From Sphingobacterium composti (GTDB lineage: Bacteria; Bacteroidota; Bacteroidia; Sphingobacteriales; Sphingobacteriaceae), in contig NZ_WUQZ01000016.1 of assembly GCF_009829075.1 (NCBI RefSeq), forward strand, positions 1-64,000: a stretch of DNA of 64,000 bases. Direction: 5' to 3'. The notes below the pieces were generated by a model. It made no database searches. It saw nothing but the letters and a program-made list of their open reading frames with translations, and was not told the DNA's origin. Of this stretch, positions 17,761-26,965 are shown piece by piece. The translations under genes and the position numbers were made by a program. Every line of letters begins with the position of its first letter. Position 1 is the stretch's first letter.

Positions 17761-19281
17761 TATTTTTTCTTTAGTACTTAAGTATTCCATTTTAGGATTG
17801 TCCTCAGAAAATTTCTGAATCAATTTGAATGTTTTTGGAACCATAATTTCTAATCTCTTCAACGTCTCTGTCGAAATATTCTTTCGATCAAAGGGAACAG
17901 CTTTTACATATTCTTGAATTTCGCCAGCATTTCGGCCATATTTATAATCGTAAGTGAACCTTCCTTCATCATCTAATTTCACATTAGAATTGGTCACATT
18001 TGGAACAGAAATATAGAATTCTGATTGCTCCATTAGCACTTGACTGCTAGAATTGAATAGCTTTTTAGTATTCAATGCGGCATATAATTCTTGAGCCACA
18101 TAGACTGAAGGATCAATAATATGCAATTCCTCTCCAATCAAATTGCGATAAGTATATTTGCCATCCTCACTTTGATATGCTTTTAATTCTTCAAAAACCT
18201 GCTGAATCTCTTTGATTAAATACGGGTAGTGCGTACAGCCTAAAATTATCGCTTTCAACGGTTGTGCATTTTCGGATTTTCGCATTTGTTCCATTAGTGA
18301 CACAAGGTGATAACGCACATAATTTTCTGCGTTGTTTAACTGTATAACAGAACAATCCTCGATATTTTCACTATCACACAGCAAACTATTTCCATCATTT
18401 TTAAAATTATAAACTTCTAAAAGTGCTTTATCAATTTTAAAGTCTGGATTTTCTAACGAAGGTCCACGATAGGCTTTTAGTGGAGTAGTGCTATTTTTAC
18501 GAATAAAATCCGGTTCTTCATCTACTGCTTCAGCTAACCCAAAACCTCCTTGATTGAAAATTTGAATATTGCCAGAAAAACCACCTTCTGATATTTGCTT
18601 CTTTATAGTACGTTCATAACCTTTCGAAGCAATTGTACCTACTGTAGCAAAAACAGCTATTGACCCACTTTCATTTTTATCGAAGAAAGAAAGTGTTCCA
18701 CGTGCAGCAGCATTTATCACCCCTATTACTGGTATATCTAAATTCGTTTTTTTCAAAAAAGACGTAGCTTCTTCATAGCCATATGCTGTAGCCGTATTAC
18801 ACGCAATAACAATTGCTTTTACCTGCTCTTTATTCCTTTGAAATGAAGTATGGCTAGAATGTTGATAATATTTATTACCTAAAAGAAATTGAAAATCTTT
18901 GATAATATGCTCCTTTAACAAGTTATCTTTACCCATAGCGTTATAATTGCCATAAGGCATATTCGCCTGATCTGCGAGATAGATAAATTTTTCATTTGAA
19001 AAATCTGCAACACCATCTCCCCCATCTTTTCTAGAGACATTATCAAATTGATCAAAATTAACCAACGCATCCAATACGGTTAGTCCACCAGTACCAGAAT
19101 CAAATACACCTATAGGCAATTGTTGTAAAGGCTTCGCATAATTTTTAAAGTCTATATAATAGAAATTCTTTGAATTTGTTAGGATACTTTCTTCAATTGG
19201 AGTAGTTAACTGTGCAAAAGAAATTTGGGTAGAAAAACAAAGACCAGTAATAAATAGGAAACTTTTAAAACGTTTATTCAT
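17758..19281 (-). CDS. Exported glutamate/aspartate racemase-family protein
   Basis: A 507-residue protein with a signal peptide (MNKRFKSFLFITGLCFSTQISFAQ), so predicted to act in the periplasm or outside. The body is a MurI-type Asp/Glu racemase: GVFDSGTGG with Asp61, IACNTAT with Cys161 and LGCTHYP with Cys349, the two catalytic cysteines. MurI is normally cytoplasmic and about 270 residues; here there are insertions around 75-145 and 230-330 and a C-terminal extension. The ATG at 19281 is chosen because it begins the signal peptide; the in-frame start at 19344 does not. It follows the HPP gene by 78 bases. The substrate is unknown. Confidence 0.8.
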   Translation of the reverse strand: MNKRFKSFLFITGLCFSTQISFAQLTTPIEESILTNSKNFYYIDFKNYAKPLQQLPIGVFDSGTGGLTVLDALVNFDQFDNVSRKDGGDGVADFSNEKFIYLADQANMPYGNYNAMGKDNLLKEHIIKDFQFLLGNKYYQHSSHTSFQRNKEQVKAIVIACNTATAYGYEEATSFLKKTNLDIPVIGVINAAARGTLSFFDKNESGSIAVFATVGTIASKGYERTIKKQISEGGFSGNIQIFNQGGFGLAEAVDEEPDFIRKNSTTPLKAYRGPSLENPDFKIDKALLEVYNFKNDGNSLLCDSENIEDCSVIQLNNAENYVRYHLVSLMEQMRKSENAQPLKAIILGCTHYPYLIKEIQQVFEELKAYQSEDGKYTYRNLIGEELHIIDPSVYVAQELYAALNTKKLFNSSSQVLMEQSEFYISVPNVTNSNVKLDDEGRFTYDYKYGRNAGEIQEYVKAVPFDRKNISTETLKRLEIMVPKTFKLIQKFSEDNPKMEYLSTKEKI

Positions 19282-19359
19282 GTTCACATAGGTTGAGAAT
19301 ACTAAAATAAAATTTTTAATATTCAAACACGAACAAACATGCAAAAGAAGATGAGAAAA

Positions 19360-19965
19360 TTACGGATTAGAAAATCTTTTCTTTAACTGTAATCTTCTCG
19401 ATTTTCGTAATCGAGAATGCTTTACAGGATAGTGTCTATCCTTAGTAATGTTATTAAATATTAAAGCTATCATCAATAGAATTAGAGATCCAGTAAGAAC
19501 TGGTGATAATACATACATATACCCTAATTCTGCAATCTTTGTTCCTCCAGTAATGGCAATCAAAGCTGTAGCTCCTCCTGGAGGATGTAAACATCGTGTC
19601 ACTTGCATTGCAACTATTGATAAAGCCACAGCGGAAGGTGCCGTCAGCCAAATAATATCAGGAAAAAGTTTAGCAATAGTAACTCCTACTATTGCTGATA
19701 CCACATGTCCAGCAACTAAATTTCTCGGTTGTGCTAAAGGACTGTGAACAGCACCATATACTAATACAGAAGACGCACCAAAAGAACCTATAAGAAATAT
19801 GTTTTCTAGATCGGGAAGTTGGAGGGATTGTAAATAAGCAATTATTCCAATCCCAATAAAAGCGCCAATAAAAGACCATAAGTGATCTTTAAAATCAACT
19901 AACGTTTCTTTATAAACTACGTATTTATAAACTCTAAATTGTCTGCGTAGTTTTTGCTTAAGCAT
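19360..19965 (-). CDS. HPP family membrane protein
   Basis: A 201-residue protein with four or five membrane helices and the family's signature HPPGGATAL near residue 125. The C-terminal tail is strongly basic (about 180-201), suggesting it faces the cytoplasm. Some HPP proteins are linked to nitrite transport in plastids and cyanobacteria; the bacterial role here is unknown. It is two bases from rlmB and probably cotranscribed with it. Confidence 0.85.
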   Translation of the reverse strand: MLKQKLRRQFRVYKYVVYKETLVDFKDHLWSFIGAFIGIGIIAYLQSLQLPDLENIFLIGSFGASSVLVYGAVHSPLAQPRNLVAGHVVSAIVGVTIAKLFPDIIWLTAPSAVALSIVAMQVTRCLHPPGGATALIAITGGTKIAELGYMYVLSPVLTGSLILLMIALIFNNITKDRHYPVKHSRLRKSRRLQLKKRFSNP

Positions 19966-19967
19966 TT

Positions 19968-20747
19968 TTACTTATTATTTCGTTGGCGAATAGCCTCATA
20001 AATTACCACGCCTGCTGATACAGATACATTTAATGACCCTATCGCTCCAAACATAGGAATCTTAGCTAACTTGTCCGAAATACGAATCAAATCATCCGAA
20101 ACACCAACATCTTCCGCCCCCATAATGATACAAGTAGGACCAGTATAATCAACATCATACACAGAATCCTTTGTCTTTTCAGTACTAACGACCAATTGAA
20201 CACCTGAATCAATTAGAAATCTACCTGTCTTGCCTAAAGAATCTTGACGACAAACAGGAATTTTATACAGCGCTCCAGCCGAAGTTTTAATCGCATCAGG
20301 ATTAATTTCTGCTGAACCTTTTTTCGGAACAATGATCGCATGTACGCCAGCACATTCTGCTGTACGTGCAATAGCTCCCATATTACGTACATCCGTCACC
20401 CCATCCAACATCAACAATAAAGGAGTCTCCCCTTTTTCATAGATTTCTGGAAGAATATCTTCAATATTGTGGTAAGTAATAGGAGAAATAACAGCGATCA
20501 CACCTTGATGATTTTTACGTGTGATTCTATTTAGCTTTTCAATAGGAACCTGCTGGTAACCCAAATTACGTTCTTTAATTAATGCTTTCAATTCCAACAA
20601 TAAGCTTCCGCTTAATCCACGTTGAATAAAAAGAGACTCTATCTCTTTACCACTGTCGATGGCTTCGATAACAGCTCTGATACCAAACACCATTTGATTA
20701 CTTTCTCTTTGTTCGCCGCGATCACGACGTTGGAAATTAGTTTGCAT
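19968..20747 (-). CDS. rlmB: 23S rRNA 2'-O-ribose methyltransferase RlmB
   Basis: A 259-residue SpoU-family enzyme, expected to methylate the ribose of G2251 in 23S rRNA using S-adenosylmethionine. The N-terminal substrate-binding domain begins at VFGIRAVIEAI, and the SPOUT knot motifs are DGVTDVRNMGAIARTAE, IIMGAEDVGVS and SLNVSVSAGVVIYEA. The glycine-rich and Asn/Ser motifs are complete. It is followed by the HPP gene two bases later. Confidence 0.93.
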   Translation of the reverse strand: MQTNFQRRDRGEQRESNQMVFGIRAVIEAIDSGKEIESLFIQRGLSGSLLLELKALIKERNLGYQQVPIEKLNRITRKNHQGVIAVISPITYHNIEDILPEIYEKGETPLLLMLDGVTDVRNMGAIARTAECAGVHAIIVPKKGSAEINPDAIKTSAGALYKIPVCRQDSLGKTGRFLIDSGVQLVVSTEKTKDSVYDVDYTGPTCIIMGAEDVGVSDDLIRISDKLAKIPMFGAIGSLNVSVSAGVVIYEAIRQRNNK

Positions 20748-20825
20748 TATTTTTTTATATAAGTAAGAGGATAAGTAGATGTTAACTACCTATCAGAATT
20801 TTGTACAAAGATAAGAAAGAGAAAT

Positions 20826-22610
20826 TTAGCTAAGACCTAAATTGAATGTTTTTCGCAAAGTTTCCAAAGCAGGATTTTTTTCAACCATTACTTTATACTT
20901 TTCTTGAGAAGTATACGCCTTACGAACCACAGATTGTTCGAGCTGATGTGTCGTAATATCAAGCGCAAAATTTTTCAGTTCTACACGCAAATAATTGAGA
21001 ATATCAATTTTACCCTCCTTTAGCTGTTCGCTTTGCACCATATTCTCAACATCAATCTCAATGATATTACCATTCAATCGAGGCTCATTGGCAGTCATAA
21101 TCGTATATAAGGTAATGCGATTTTCAGCCTTCAGTTGCTCGGCTAAAGCATTCCACTTACTAATAAATGAGTTGAAAGTAACTTCTCTAAATTCATTTCC
21201 TTGAACTAAATCTGATTCTTCCTCAGCATCGGCAGATTTTTCTTCAAAAACAGTAGCTAAACTAGGAACCGCAACAGAAGGTTTGAAATTTCCCCATCCC
21301 TTTCCTGATGAAAAAGACTTTTTATCGGGTTCCGCGGCTTTCAACGGACTTGGAATAGCCGACTTGACAAGCGCAGGAGCTTCATTTCTGACTGAAGGTA
21401 TTGGAGCTGAAGTTGTTGTATTTGTGGTAGCTGTAACAGTAGATTTTACTGACTCAGGGAGTTTTTTTTTTAGTTCCACTTGCGTAGTTGATATCCCATT
21501 TACTCCTAACTTGATAGCAGAAGACAAATGGCACATCTTTAATAAGGCAAGTTCTATTTGCAAACGCTGGTTTTTGCTGGTACGATAAGATATCTCACAT
21601 TGATTTGCGATGTTCAATGCTGAAAGCAATAATCCTGAGCTTAAAGCTGATGATTGTTCGAAATATTTTTTCTTTATATTCTCACTTACATCCAAAAGCT
21701 TCAATGTACGTGGCTCTTTTGTCACCAACAGATTACGAATATGATTCGACAATCCAGCGATAAAATGCCCCCCATCGAATCCTTTATTCAAAACATTATC
21801 AAAAATCAACAAAGCCTCTGCCGCTTCTTCTTGGGCAATAGCTTCCATTAATTTGAAATAATAATCGTAATCAAGAATATTGAGGTTGTCAATGACTGCT
21901 TGATAGGTCAAATTACGGTTTGAAAAACTGACAATTTGGTCAAACATTGACAATGCATCACGAAGACCTCCATCAGCTTTTTGAGCAATAACATGCAATC
22001 CATCAGCCTCAAATGTCACCTCTTCCTTTGCTGCGATATTTGCCAAATGATTAGCCATATCTTCTACTTTGATACGATTGAAATCAAAGATTTGACAGCG
22101 AGAAAGAATAGTAGGAAGAATTTTATGCTTTTCTGTCGTTGCCAAAATGAAAATTGCATATGAAGGTGGTTCTTCTAGCGTTTTCAAAAAAGCATTGAAA
22201 GCTGCCTGTGAGAGCATGTGAACCTCATCAATGATGTAGATTTTGTATTTACCTGTTTGAGGAGGTATACGAACTTGCTCTATTAAACTACGGATGTCAT
22301 CAACTGAGTTATTTGATGCGGCATCTAATTCGTGAATACTGAAAGAAGCTCCATTTTGGAATGATTTACAACTTTCGCATTCTCCACAAGCTTCTGTATT
22401 TTCTGAGATATGTTCACAGTTAATCGTCTTTGCCAAAATACGCGCACATGTTGTCTTACCAACACCTCTAGGTCCACAAAACAGGAAAGCTTGCGCTAAT
22501 TGATTATTGTGAATAGCATTTTTGAGGGTGTTCGTAATATGCAGTTGACCTACGACAGAATCGAAGGTAACGGGACGATATTTACGGGCTGAGACAATGA
22601 AATTATCCAT
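20826..22610 (-). CDS. dnaX: DNA polymerase III subunit gamma/tau
   Basis: A 594-residue clamp-loader ATPase. Walker A GPRGVGKT is at 46-53, then a four-cysteine zinc module (C-x8-C-x2-C-x2-C around 64-79), Walker B with DEVHMLS and the sensor/arginine-finger region ILSRCQ. The AAA+ part ends near 360; the C-terminal 200 residues have a low-complexity linker (about 380-460) and the tau-like end. The linker contains A-rich stretches in the DNA, but no clear programmed frameshift site was identified. Confidence 0.95.
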   Translation of the reverse strand: MDNFIVSARKYRPVTFDSVVGQLHITNTLKNAIHNNQLAQAFLFCGPRGVGKTTCARILAKTINCEHISENTEACGECESCKSFQNGASFSIHELDAASNNSVDDIRSLIEQVRIPPQTGKYKIYIIDEVHMLSQAAFNAFLKTLEEPPSYAIFILATTEKHKILPTILSRCQIFDFNRIKVEDMANHLANIAAKEEVTFEADGLHVIAQKADGGLRDALSMFDQIVSFSNRNLTYQAVIDNLNILDYDYYFKLMEAIAQEEAAEALLIFDNVLNKGFDGGHFIAGLSNHIRNLLVTKEPRTLKLLDVSENIKKKYFEQSSALSSGLLLSALNIANQCEISYRTSKNQRLQIELALLKMCHLSSAIKLGVNGISTTQVELKKKLPESVKSTVTATTNTTTSAPIPSVRNEAPALVKSAIPSPLKAAEPDKKSFSSGKGWGNFKPSVAVPSLATVFEEKSADAEEESDLVQGNEFREVTFNSFISKWNALAEQLKAENRITLYTIMTANEPRLNGNIIEIDVENMVQSEQLKEGKIDILNYLRVELKNFALDITTHQLEQSVVRKAYTSQEKYKVMVEKNPALETLRKTFNLGLS

Positions 22611-22654
22611 TAAGACAAAGATATAGATTTGAATTGGCTTACCAAATTATAATA

Positions 22655-22710
22655 TATTCCTAAAACAACAAAGACTTCTAATTATAGAAGTCTTTGTTGT
22701 TTTAGGAATA
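22655..22710 (-). terminator. Very long terminator hairpin after the aquaporin gene
   Basis: A perfect 26-bp inverted repeat (22655-22680 and 22685-22710) with a 4-nt loop, eight bases after the aquaporin stop. Its minus-strand exit is T/A-rich. The stem is longer than the other terminators in this window. Confidence 0.75.
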
Positions 22711-22717
22711 CTACAAT

Positions 22718-23440
22718 TTAATCATTGTTACTTGGATACACGACCTTCCATGCTATTGCACCTATGACTGCTCCCAAAATTGGAGCAACAATAAATAACC
22801 ACAATTGACCCAATGCCAGCCCTCCTGCTAAAATTGCAGGTCCAAAACTGCGGGCTGGATTTACGGAAGTTCCAGTCACAGGTATAGCCACCAAATGAAT
22901 CAATAAAAGGGTAAAACCAATTGCCAAACCAGCCATCGTGCCATTACCTACTATGGAAGTAGTTCCTAAAATGACGAATAAGAAAAGAGCTGTCAATACA
23001 GCCTCAGTTAGGAAAGCAGCTACGATTCCATACTCATTTTGATAACCCGTCCCCCAACCATTGGAACCAAATGCCCATTCTCCAGCAGTAAAACCCGCTA
23101 ATTGACCAGCTAATATTTGGGATAAAACAAATGCCCCTAATGTAGCGCCTATAAATTGAGCTAGGATATAAACACCTGCATCTTTAATGGATATTTTTCC
23201 TGCCACTAATACTCCAATTGTTACTGCTGGATTGATATGACATCCAGAAATACCACCTATAGCATAAGCGAACACCACAACAGATAATCCAAATGCAATT
23301 GAAATCCCCAATAATCCTAAACCAGCTGTTTCTGCCAATGTAGTCCCACCTGCGACTGCAGCTGCTCCACAGCCAAATAATACAAGACCAAATGTTCCAA
23401 TTAATTCAGCTGTAAATTTTGAAAATATTTTAACCTCCAT
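22718..23440 (-). CDS. Aquaporin (AqpZ/MIP family)
   Basis: A 240-residue channel with six membrane helices and both half-helix motifs, HINPAVT and SVNPARS; the Arg after the second NPA, part of the selectivity filter, is present. The family includes water-selective (AqpZ) and glycerol channels; the His at the filter (LIHLVAIPVTG) favours a water-type channel. It is preceded by a broken AraC-type regulator on the same strand and ends at a long hairpin. Confidence 0.92.
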   Translation of the reverse strand: MEVKIFSKFTAELIGTFGLVLFGCGAAAVAGGTTLAETAGLGLLGISIAFGLSVVVFAYAIGGISGCHINPAVTIGVLVAGKISIKDAGVYILAQFIGATLGAFVLSQILAGQLAGFTAGEWAFGSNGWGTGYQNEYGIVAAFLTEAVLTALFLFVILGTTSIVGNGTMAGLAIGFTLLLIHLVAIPVTGTSVNPARSFGPAILAGGLALGQLWLFIVAPILGAVIGAIAWKVVYPSNND

Positions 23441-23580
23441 AGTTATTAATTAGTTTATAATTAGTTGAATTTAAGGAAAATTAACTATTCCGTACAAAAC
23501 ATAACTCATTCAAGATTGATATTGTAAACTTACGGCTACTATTATACTTTATAAGCGCTTCTATAAGCAAGAGAATAAAT

Positions 23581-24451
23581 CTATTTTATCATCGTATGCA
23601 ATTCTTTACGGTATTGCAAAGCACTTTTACCCGTAAATTCTTTAAATAATTTATTGAAATGACTGAAATTATGGAAGCACTTTCATAACTTATATTAGCT
23701 ATACTCATTGGTTTTTCAGCCAACAATTTACAAGCATGCACTATTCTGTATTCATTTACAAATCGTGTAAAAGTCTTATTCGTTACCTTTTTAAAAAATC
23801 GGCAAAATGATGGTACAGTCATACTTGAAATATCCGCAACATGCTCTAAACTAATCTCCTCAAGAAAATGATCCTTTACATAATTAAATATCATATTTAT
23901 CCGATCATTATCTTGAACTTGCAATTCAACAGTAAAACAGGAAGCATTCAGGAATTTGTGATCCACTGAACTTTCTAACTCTTTAAGGAGTTGTAATAGA
24001 CATAATAATCGTTCAAAAGGCTGCATTTTAGCATCTTTTCTATTTTCGGCCCAACTGATTTTTTTGTTGCAGAACTATAGGCTATTCCAGACTTTGCACT
24101 TTCAAAAAAATCTACCAAAAATCTATTTTCGGGAAGCATCATAAAATCCTGACCGAATAATGTCGGTTTGAATTGAATAACTGTTTCTTTCTTATTACCT
24201 GTATTTGTATCCGTAAAACCACAATGTGGCAAATTACTTCCAATCATTATAAGATCACCATCCGTGTAGTAAGAAATATGACTTCCTATCTGCCGCTTTC
24301 CAGACCCACCATTTACGTAAACTATTTCTATTTCAGGATGATAATGCCATACATGCGCTTTGTTATTTTCATTCTCAATATATTTAAAATAAGCGAATGA
24401 ACTTCCAAAACTTGGTTCTATAATTTCAAAGCTTGGGTTGACTTTTTTCAT
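23581..24451 (-). pseudogene. AraC-family transcriptional regulator with two frameshifts
   Basis: Read across frames this is a complete cupin plus AraC regulator of about 290 residues: it starts MKKVNPSFEIIEP, has HYHPEIEIVYV in the sensor domain and ends with the helix-turn-helix FNKLFKEFTGKSALQYRKEL and a stop at 23581-23583. The frame breaks twice. Near 24015-24020 one A seems missing (MLK then MQPFERLL is in another frame), and near 23685 one T or C seems missing in GCTTCC, so the recognition helix FHNFSHF is out of frame. Both are single-base losses in short runs, so real decay or sequencing error are both possible. Confidence 0.75.
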
Positions 24452-24573
24452 AACTACATGAAAGTTAACGAAAAACAAATATGATTTTAACTTAAAATTA
24501 CATTTTATAAGAAATTATCAATATAGCATAGAAATCAGAAAATTATGCATTAAAATTTCACGATAGACCGATA

Positions 24574-24581
24574 TATCTTTG
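24574..24581 (+). promoter_or_regulatory. Candidate -7 promoter box (TATCTTTG)
   Basis: Exact TAnnTTTG match 38 bases before the start at 24620. No convincing -33 TTG was found at the right distance. Confidence 0.3.
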
Positions 24582-24619
24582 CCATGTAAGTTATTTAATA
24601 ATCATTTAATTTATTTGTT

Positions 24620-24973
24620 ATGAAAAATTTATTAAAAACCACTTTTTTATTCACTTTAATAGCGTCTTCATCATCGACTTATAGTGATGACATCAAAATG
24701 ACATTAAAACCATACACATATAATCAGAAATCACTAGTACTTTCAACAAAAGAAGCTGAAAAAATTGACTTATCGATTTATAATGTGTATGATGGAGTCG
24801 TTTACAAAGAAAGTATTAAAGCTGAAAAACACTTAACAAAGGCGTACAACTTAAATAAGTTTCCTGAAGGAAATTATTTAATCAAAGTGGTAAAAGAAGA
24901 CAAAACAGTAGAATATGAAATAAAAATTACCAGAGATAAGGCTTTGGTTTCTGCTCCTTTCACTAGCAATTAG
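24620..24973 (+). CDS. Small secreted protein (DUF3244-like)
   Basis: A 117-residue protein with a signal peptide (first about 22 residues) and a single immunoglobulin-like beta sandwich: IDLSIYNVYDGVVYKE and FPEGNYLIKVVKEDKTVEYEIKI fit the pattern of small Bacteroidota secreted proteins of the DUF3244 kind. No cysteines remain after the signal peptide. Two hairpins follow (25046-25083 and 25122-25153). Function unknown. Confidence 0.65.
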   Translation: MKNLLKTTFLFTLIASSSSTYSDDIKMTLKPYTYNQKSLVLSTKEAEKIDLSIYNVYDGVVYKESIKAEKHLTKAYNLNKFPEGNYLIKVVKEDKTVEYEIKITRDKALVSAPFTSN

Positions 24974-25045
24974 TTGAATACTTCAGATACGATAAAATAT
25001 TAAGCAATCTAATCTATTACCCTCAGTATAAATTACTCATTTCAA

Positions 25046-25083
25046 AATAAGCTTTAGTACCAGACTAATAGCTAAAGCTTATT
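25046..25083 (+). terminator. Terminator-like hairpin
   Basis: Perfect 12-bp stem (25046-25057 and 25072-25083), 14-nt loop, 70 bases after the small secreted protein gene. Confidence 0.55.
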
Positions 25084-25121
25084 ATAAAATAGAACTTTCT
25101 CTCCCCTATATATATTAATGC

Positions 25122-25153
25122 AAACTCCTTGTCCTAATCTGGATCAGGAGTTT
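25122..25153 (+). terminator. Second terminator-like hairpin
   Basis: An 8-bp outer stem (25122-25129 and 25146-25153) with partial internal pairing, followed by a T-containing stretch. Downstream of the hairpin at 25046-25083. Confidence 0.45.
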
Positions 25154-25208
25154 ACTTTGACCAAGTAGTAATTAAACTTTTACTAACTTTACTTTAAGTA
25201 AGTGTTAA

Positions 25209-25487
25209 TATTTTGCAAAAACATATTGGTTTGTTCGGCTAATATTGTGTTATATAGCTATTCTTAGCAATAACCAGTTAACATATGCTCAAAAGTTAGA
25301 TAGTATTCAATTTTTTCAAACGCTTTTTTTGTCAATAAATCAGTACTAAAAAATAGAAAGCAAGCCTGAGCTGTATGCTCAAGGATATAAATACAAAAGC
25401 ATCAATTTTGAATATAATAAGGTCTACAACTTTAATAAAAAAGTAAATGAGGAGGTTTCTGATATTTTTAAATTATATAGAAGTTGA
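25209..25487 (+). pseudogene. Remnant of a small secreted protein
   Basis: One frame stays open except for an internal TAA at 25347-25349. It reads like a signal peptide (FVRLILCYIAILSNNQLTYAQ) followed by a short body, then after the stop a segment rich in Asn, Lys and Tyr (KSINFEYNKVYNFNKK) up to a TGA at 25485-25487. There is no ATG and an in-frame stop precedes it. The assignment rests on the signal-peptide-like start and on both parts sharing a frame; it could be chance. Confidence 0.3.
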
Positions 25488-25696
25488 CTTCGAAACATAA
25501 TTTAATCCCCCTTTGACTAATTATTCTATTTGTGAACCTACTCCACAAGAAAGAAGTCTAAATATTGGGTAATTATCCGATAAATATTAAGGCGAAGAGT
25601 AAAAAGTCGTCTATCACTATAGTCCAAAATAAAACTCCTCACCTAATAGGGCAAGGAGATATTATTTATTTAAGTTTATTGTTGAATGCTTATATA

Positions 25697-26866
25697 TTAT
25701 AATCCTACAGTCCAACCCTTAGCCCATTCAGGCACTGCAGTACCTGCACCAGCTCCTGTAGCAGTCGCATCTTCAGTAAATACGGAAGCAACATCTACAG
25801 ATGAGCCGTCACTTTTCTTACCTTTAGATTTAGTCGCAACATTATCAAATTTTACACGTGTTGCTTTTAATGATGTGCCTACATAGGTAATAGTGGCATC
25901 ATTTTCTACATCAAATCCTGTTCCCCAATTCGAAAGGACAAGGTTGTCAAACATTCCCTTCGTACCTACACGTAATTTTAATGCTTGAGATTCTCCATCA
26001 TGTGCTCCACGACCAATCAATGTCAAATTTTTAATAGTTGGGTTTGATATTGGATCCACTGTATGAGTTTTAAAGTTATTATCAGCCTCGACACCACGAT
26101 TTCCTTTGTTCGAAGCTTCTTTAGCATACCAATTTTCATTGGTACCATTCCAGCCTTCTGTCCAGTCGAACTGATCATCCTCGTTTGAAGTAGAAACTAA
26201 ATACTTCGTATTAACTGTACCACCAAACCATTCAAATCCATCATCAGAACCTTCGTGTACTTGTACGTATTCAATGGTAGTGCCTCTCCCTACGCCAAAC
26301 ATGGACAAACCATTGAATTCTTTTTCTGCTGAATAAGAATATCCAGAATATTCAATACGCAAATATTTAATTGAGCCAGAGTTGTCATTCACATCTGTAC
26401 CACCATAGGTTAATCCAGAAACCTCAGCTGACCCTGAAGTACCGTTATTAATTGGAGCTTTTCCACATAATACTAAACCGCCCCAAGCAGCTTGAGTTTT
26501 GTTGCTAGCTGTCATTACTACAGGCTTAGCAGCAGTGCCTTCAACAAAAATTTGTCCACCTTGTGCTGTCGCGATGTATCTGATTTCCTCACCACCTTTG
26601 AAAGCTGTAGCTTCTACAGTCACACCTGCTTTGATAGTAAGCTTACCACCATTTTCTACAACTAGAGGTCCAGTTAATTTATAAACTCCACTCTCTAAAA
26701 TTATATGTTCACCGTTTCTAATTGATCCCTTTAAATTTTCACGATCAACTTGCTTACCAGGATCGACAACAGTCAATTCATCATCATCACTGCTACATGC
26801 TGTAAAAATAAACGGCGTCGCAGATAGAGACATTAAAAGTAAAAGGGTTGTAACTGATTTTTTCAT
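25697..26866 (-). CDS. Surface lipoprotein with right-handed beta-helix-like repeats
   Basis: A 389-residue lipoprotein (lipobox FTAC, Cys24) with an acidic SSDDDE linker after the cysteine, a pattern often linked to surface export in Bacteroidota. The body has repeated short strands with GG-x-L-x-I-x-AG and pairs such as IKYLRIEYSG and IEYVQVHEGSDDGFEWFGG, typical of a parallel beta helix. Relatives are sometimes mislabelled multidrug transporter; no membrane segments exist. The ATG at 26866 starts the signal peptide. It lies 99 bases downstream of a TonB receptor gene and is probably its partner; ligand unknown. Confidence 0.75.
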   Translation of the reverse strand: MKKSVTTLLLLMSLSATPFIFTACSSDDDELTVVDPGKQVDRENLKGSIRNGEHIILESGVYKLTGPLVVENGGKLTIKAGVTVEATAFKGGEEIRYIATAQGGQIFVEGTAAKPVVMTASNKTQAAWGGLVLCGKAPINNGTSGSAEVSGLTYGGTDVNDNSGSIKYLRIEYSGYSYSAEKEFNGLSMFGVGRGTTIEYVQVHEGSDDGFEWFGGTVNTKYLVSTSNEDDQFDWTEGWNGTNENWYAKEASNKGNRGVEADNNFKTHTVDPISNPTIKNLTLIGRGAHDGESQALKLRVGTKGMFDNLVLSNWGTGFDVENDATITYVGTSLKATRVKFDNVATKSKGKKSDGSSVDVASVFTEDATATGAGAGTAVPEWAKGWTVGL

Positions 26867-26965
26867 TATTTCTGATTTATTAATTTTCAAATTTTATTAT
26901 TCAAATAAACTAAGCCAACATTAAAATGTAATTAACTGATTATTAATTAAATATTAATTTTTATA

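Larger units (their letters stand above)
24974..25696. other. Gene-poor region of 0.7 kb
   Basis: Holds two terminator-like hairpins near its left end, a decayed small reading frame on the plus strand (25209-25487, listed separately) and, at about 25639-25661, a weak imperfect hairpin near the end of the minus-strand lipoprotein gene. Nothing else is recognisable. Confidence 0.6.

Noticed and set aside
20826-22610. Programmed frameshift in dnaX producing gamma
   Set aside because: A-rich codons are present, but I could not identify a slippery heptamer with a supporting stem in the correct frame.
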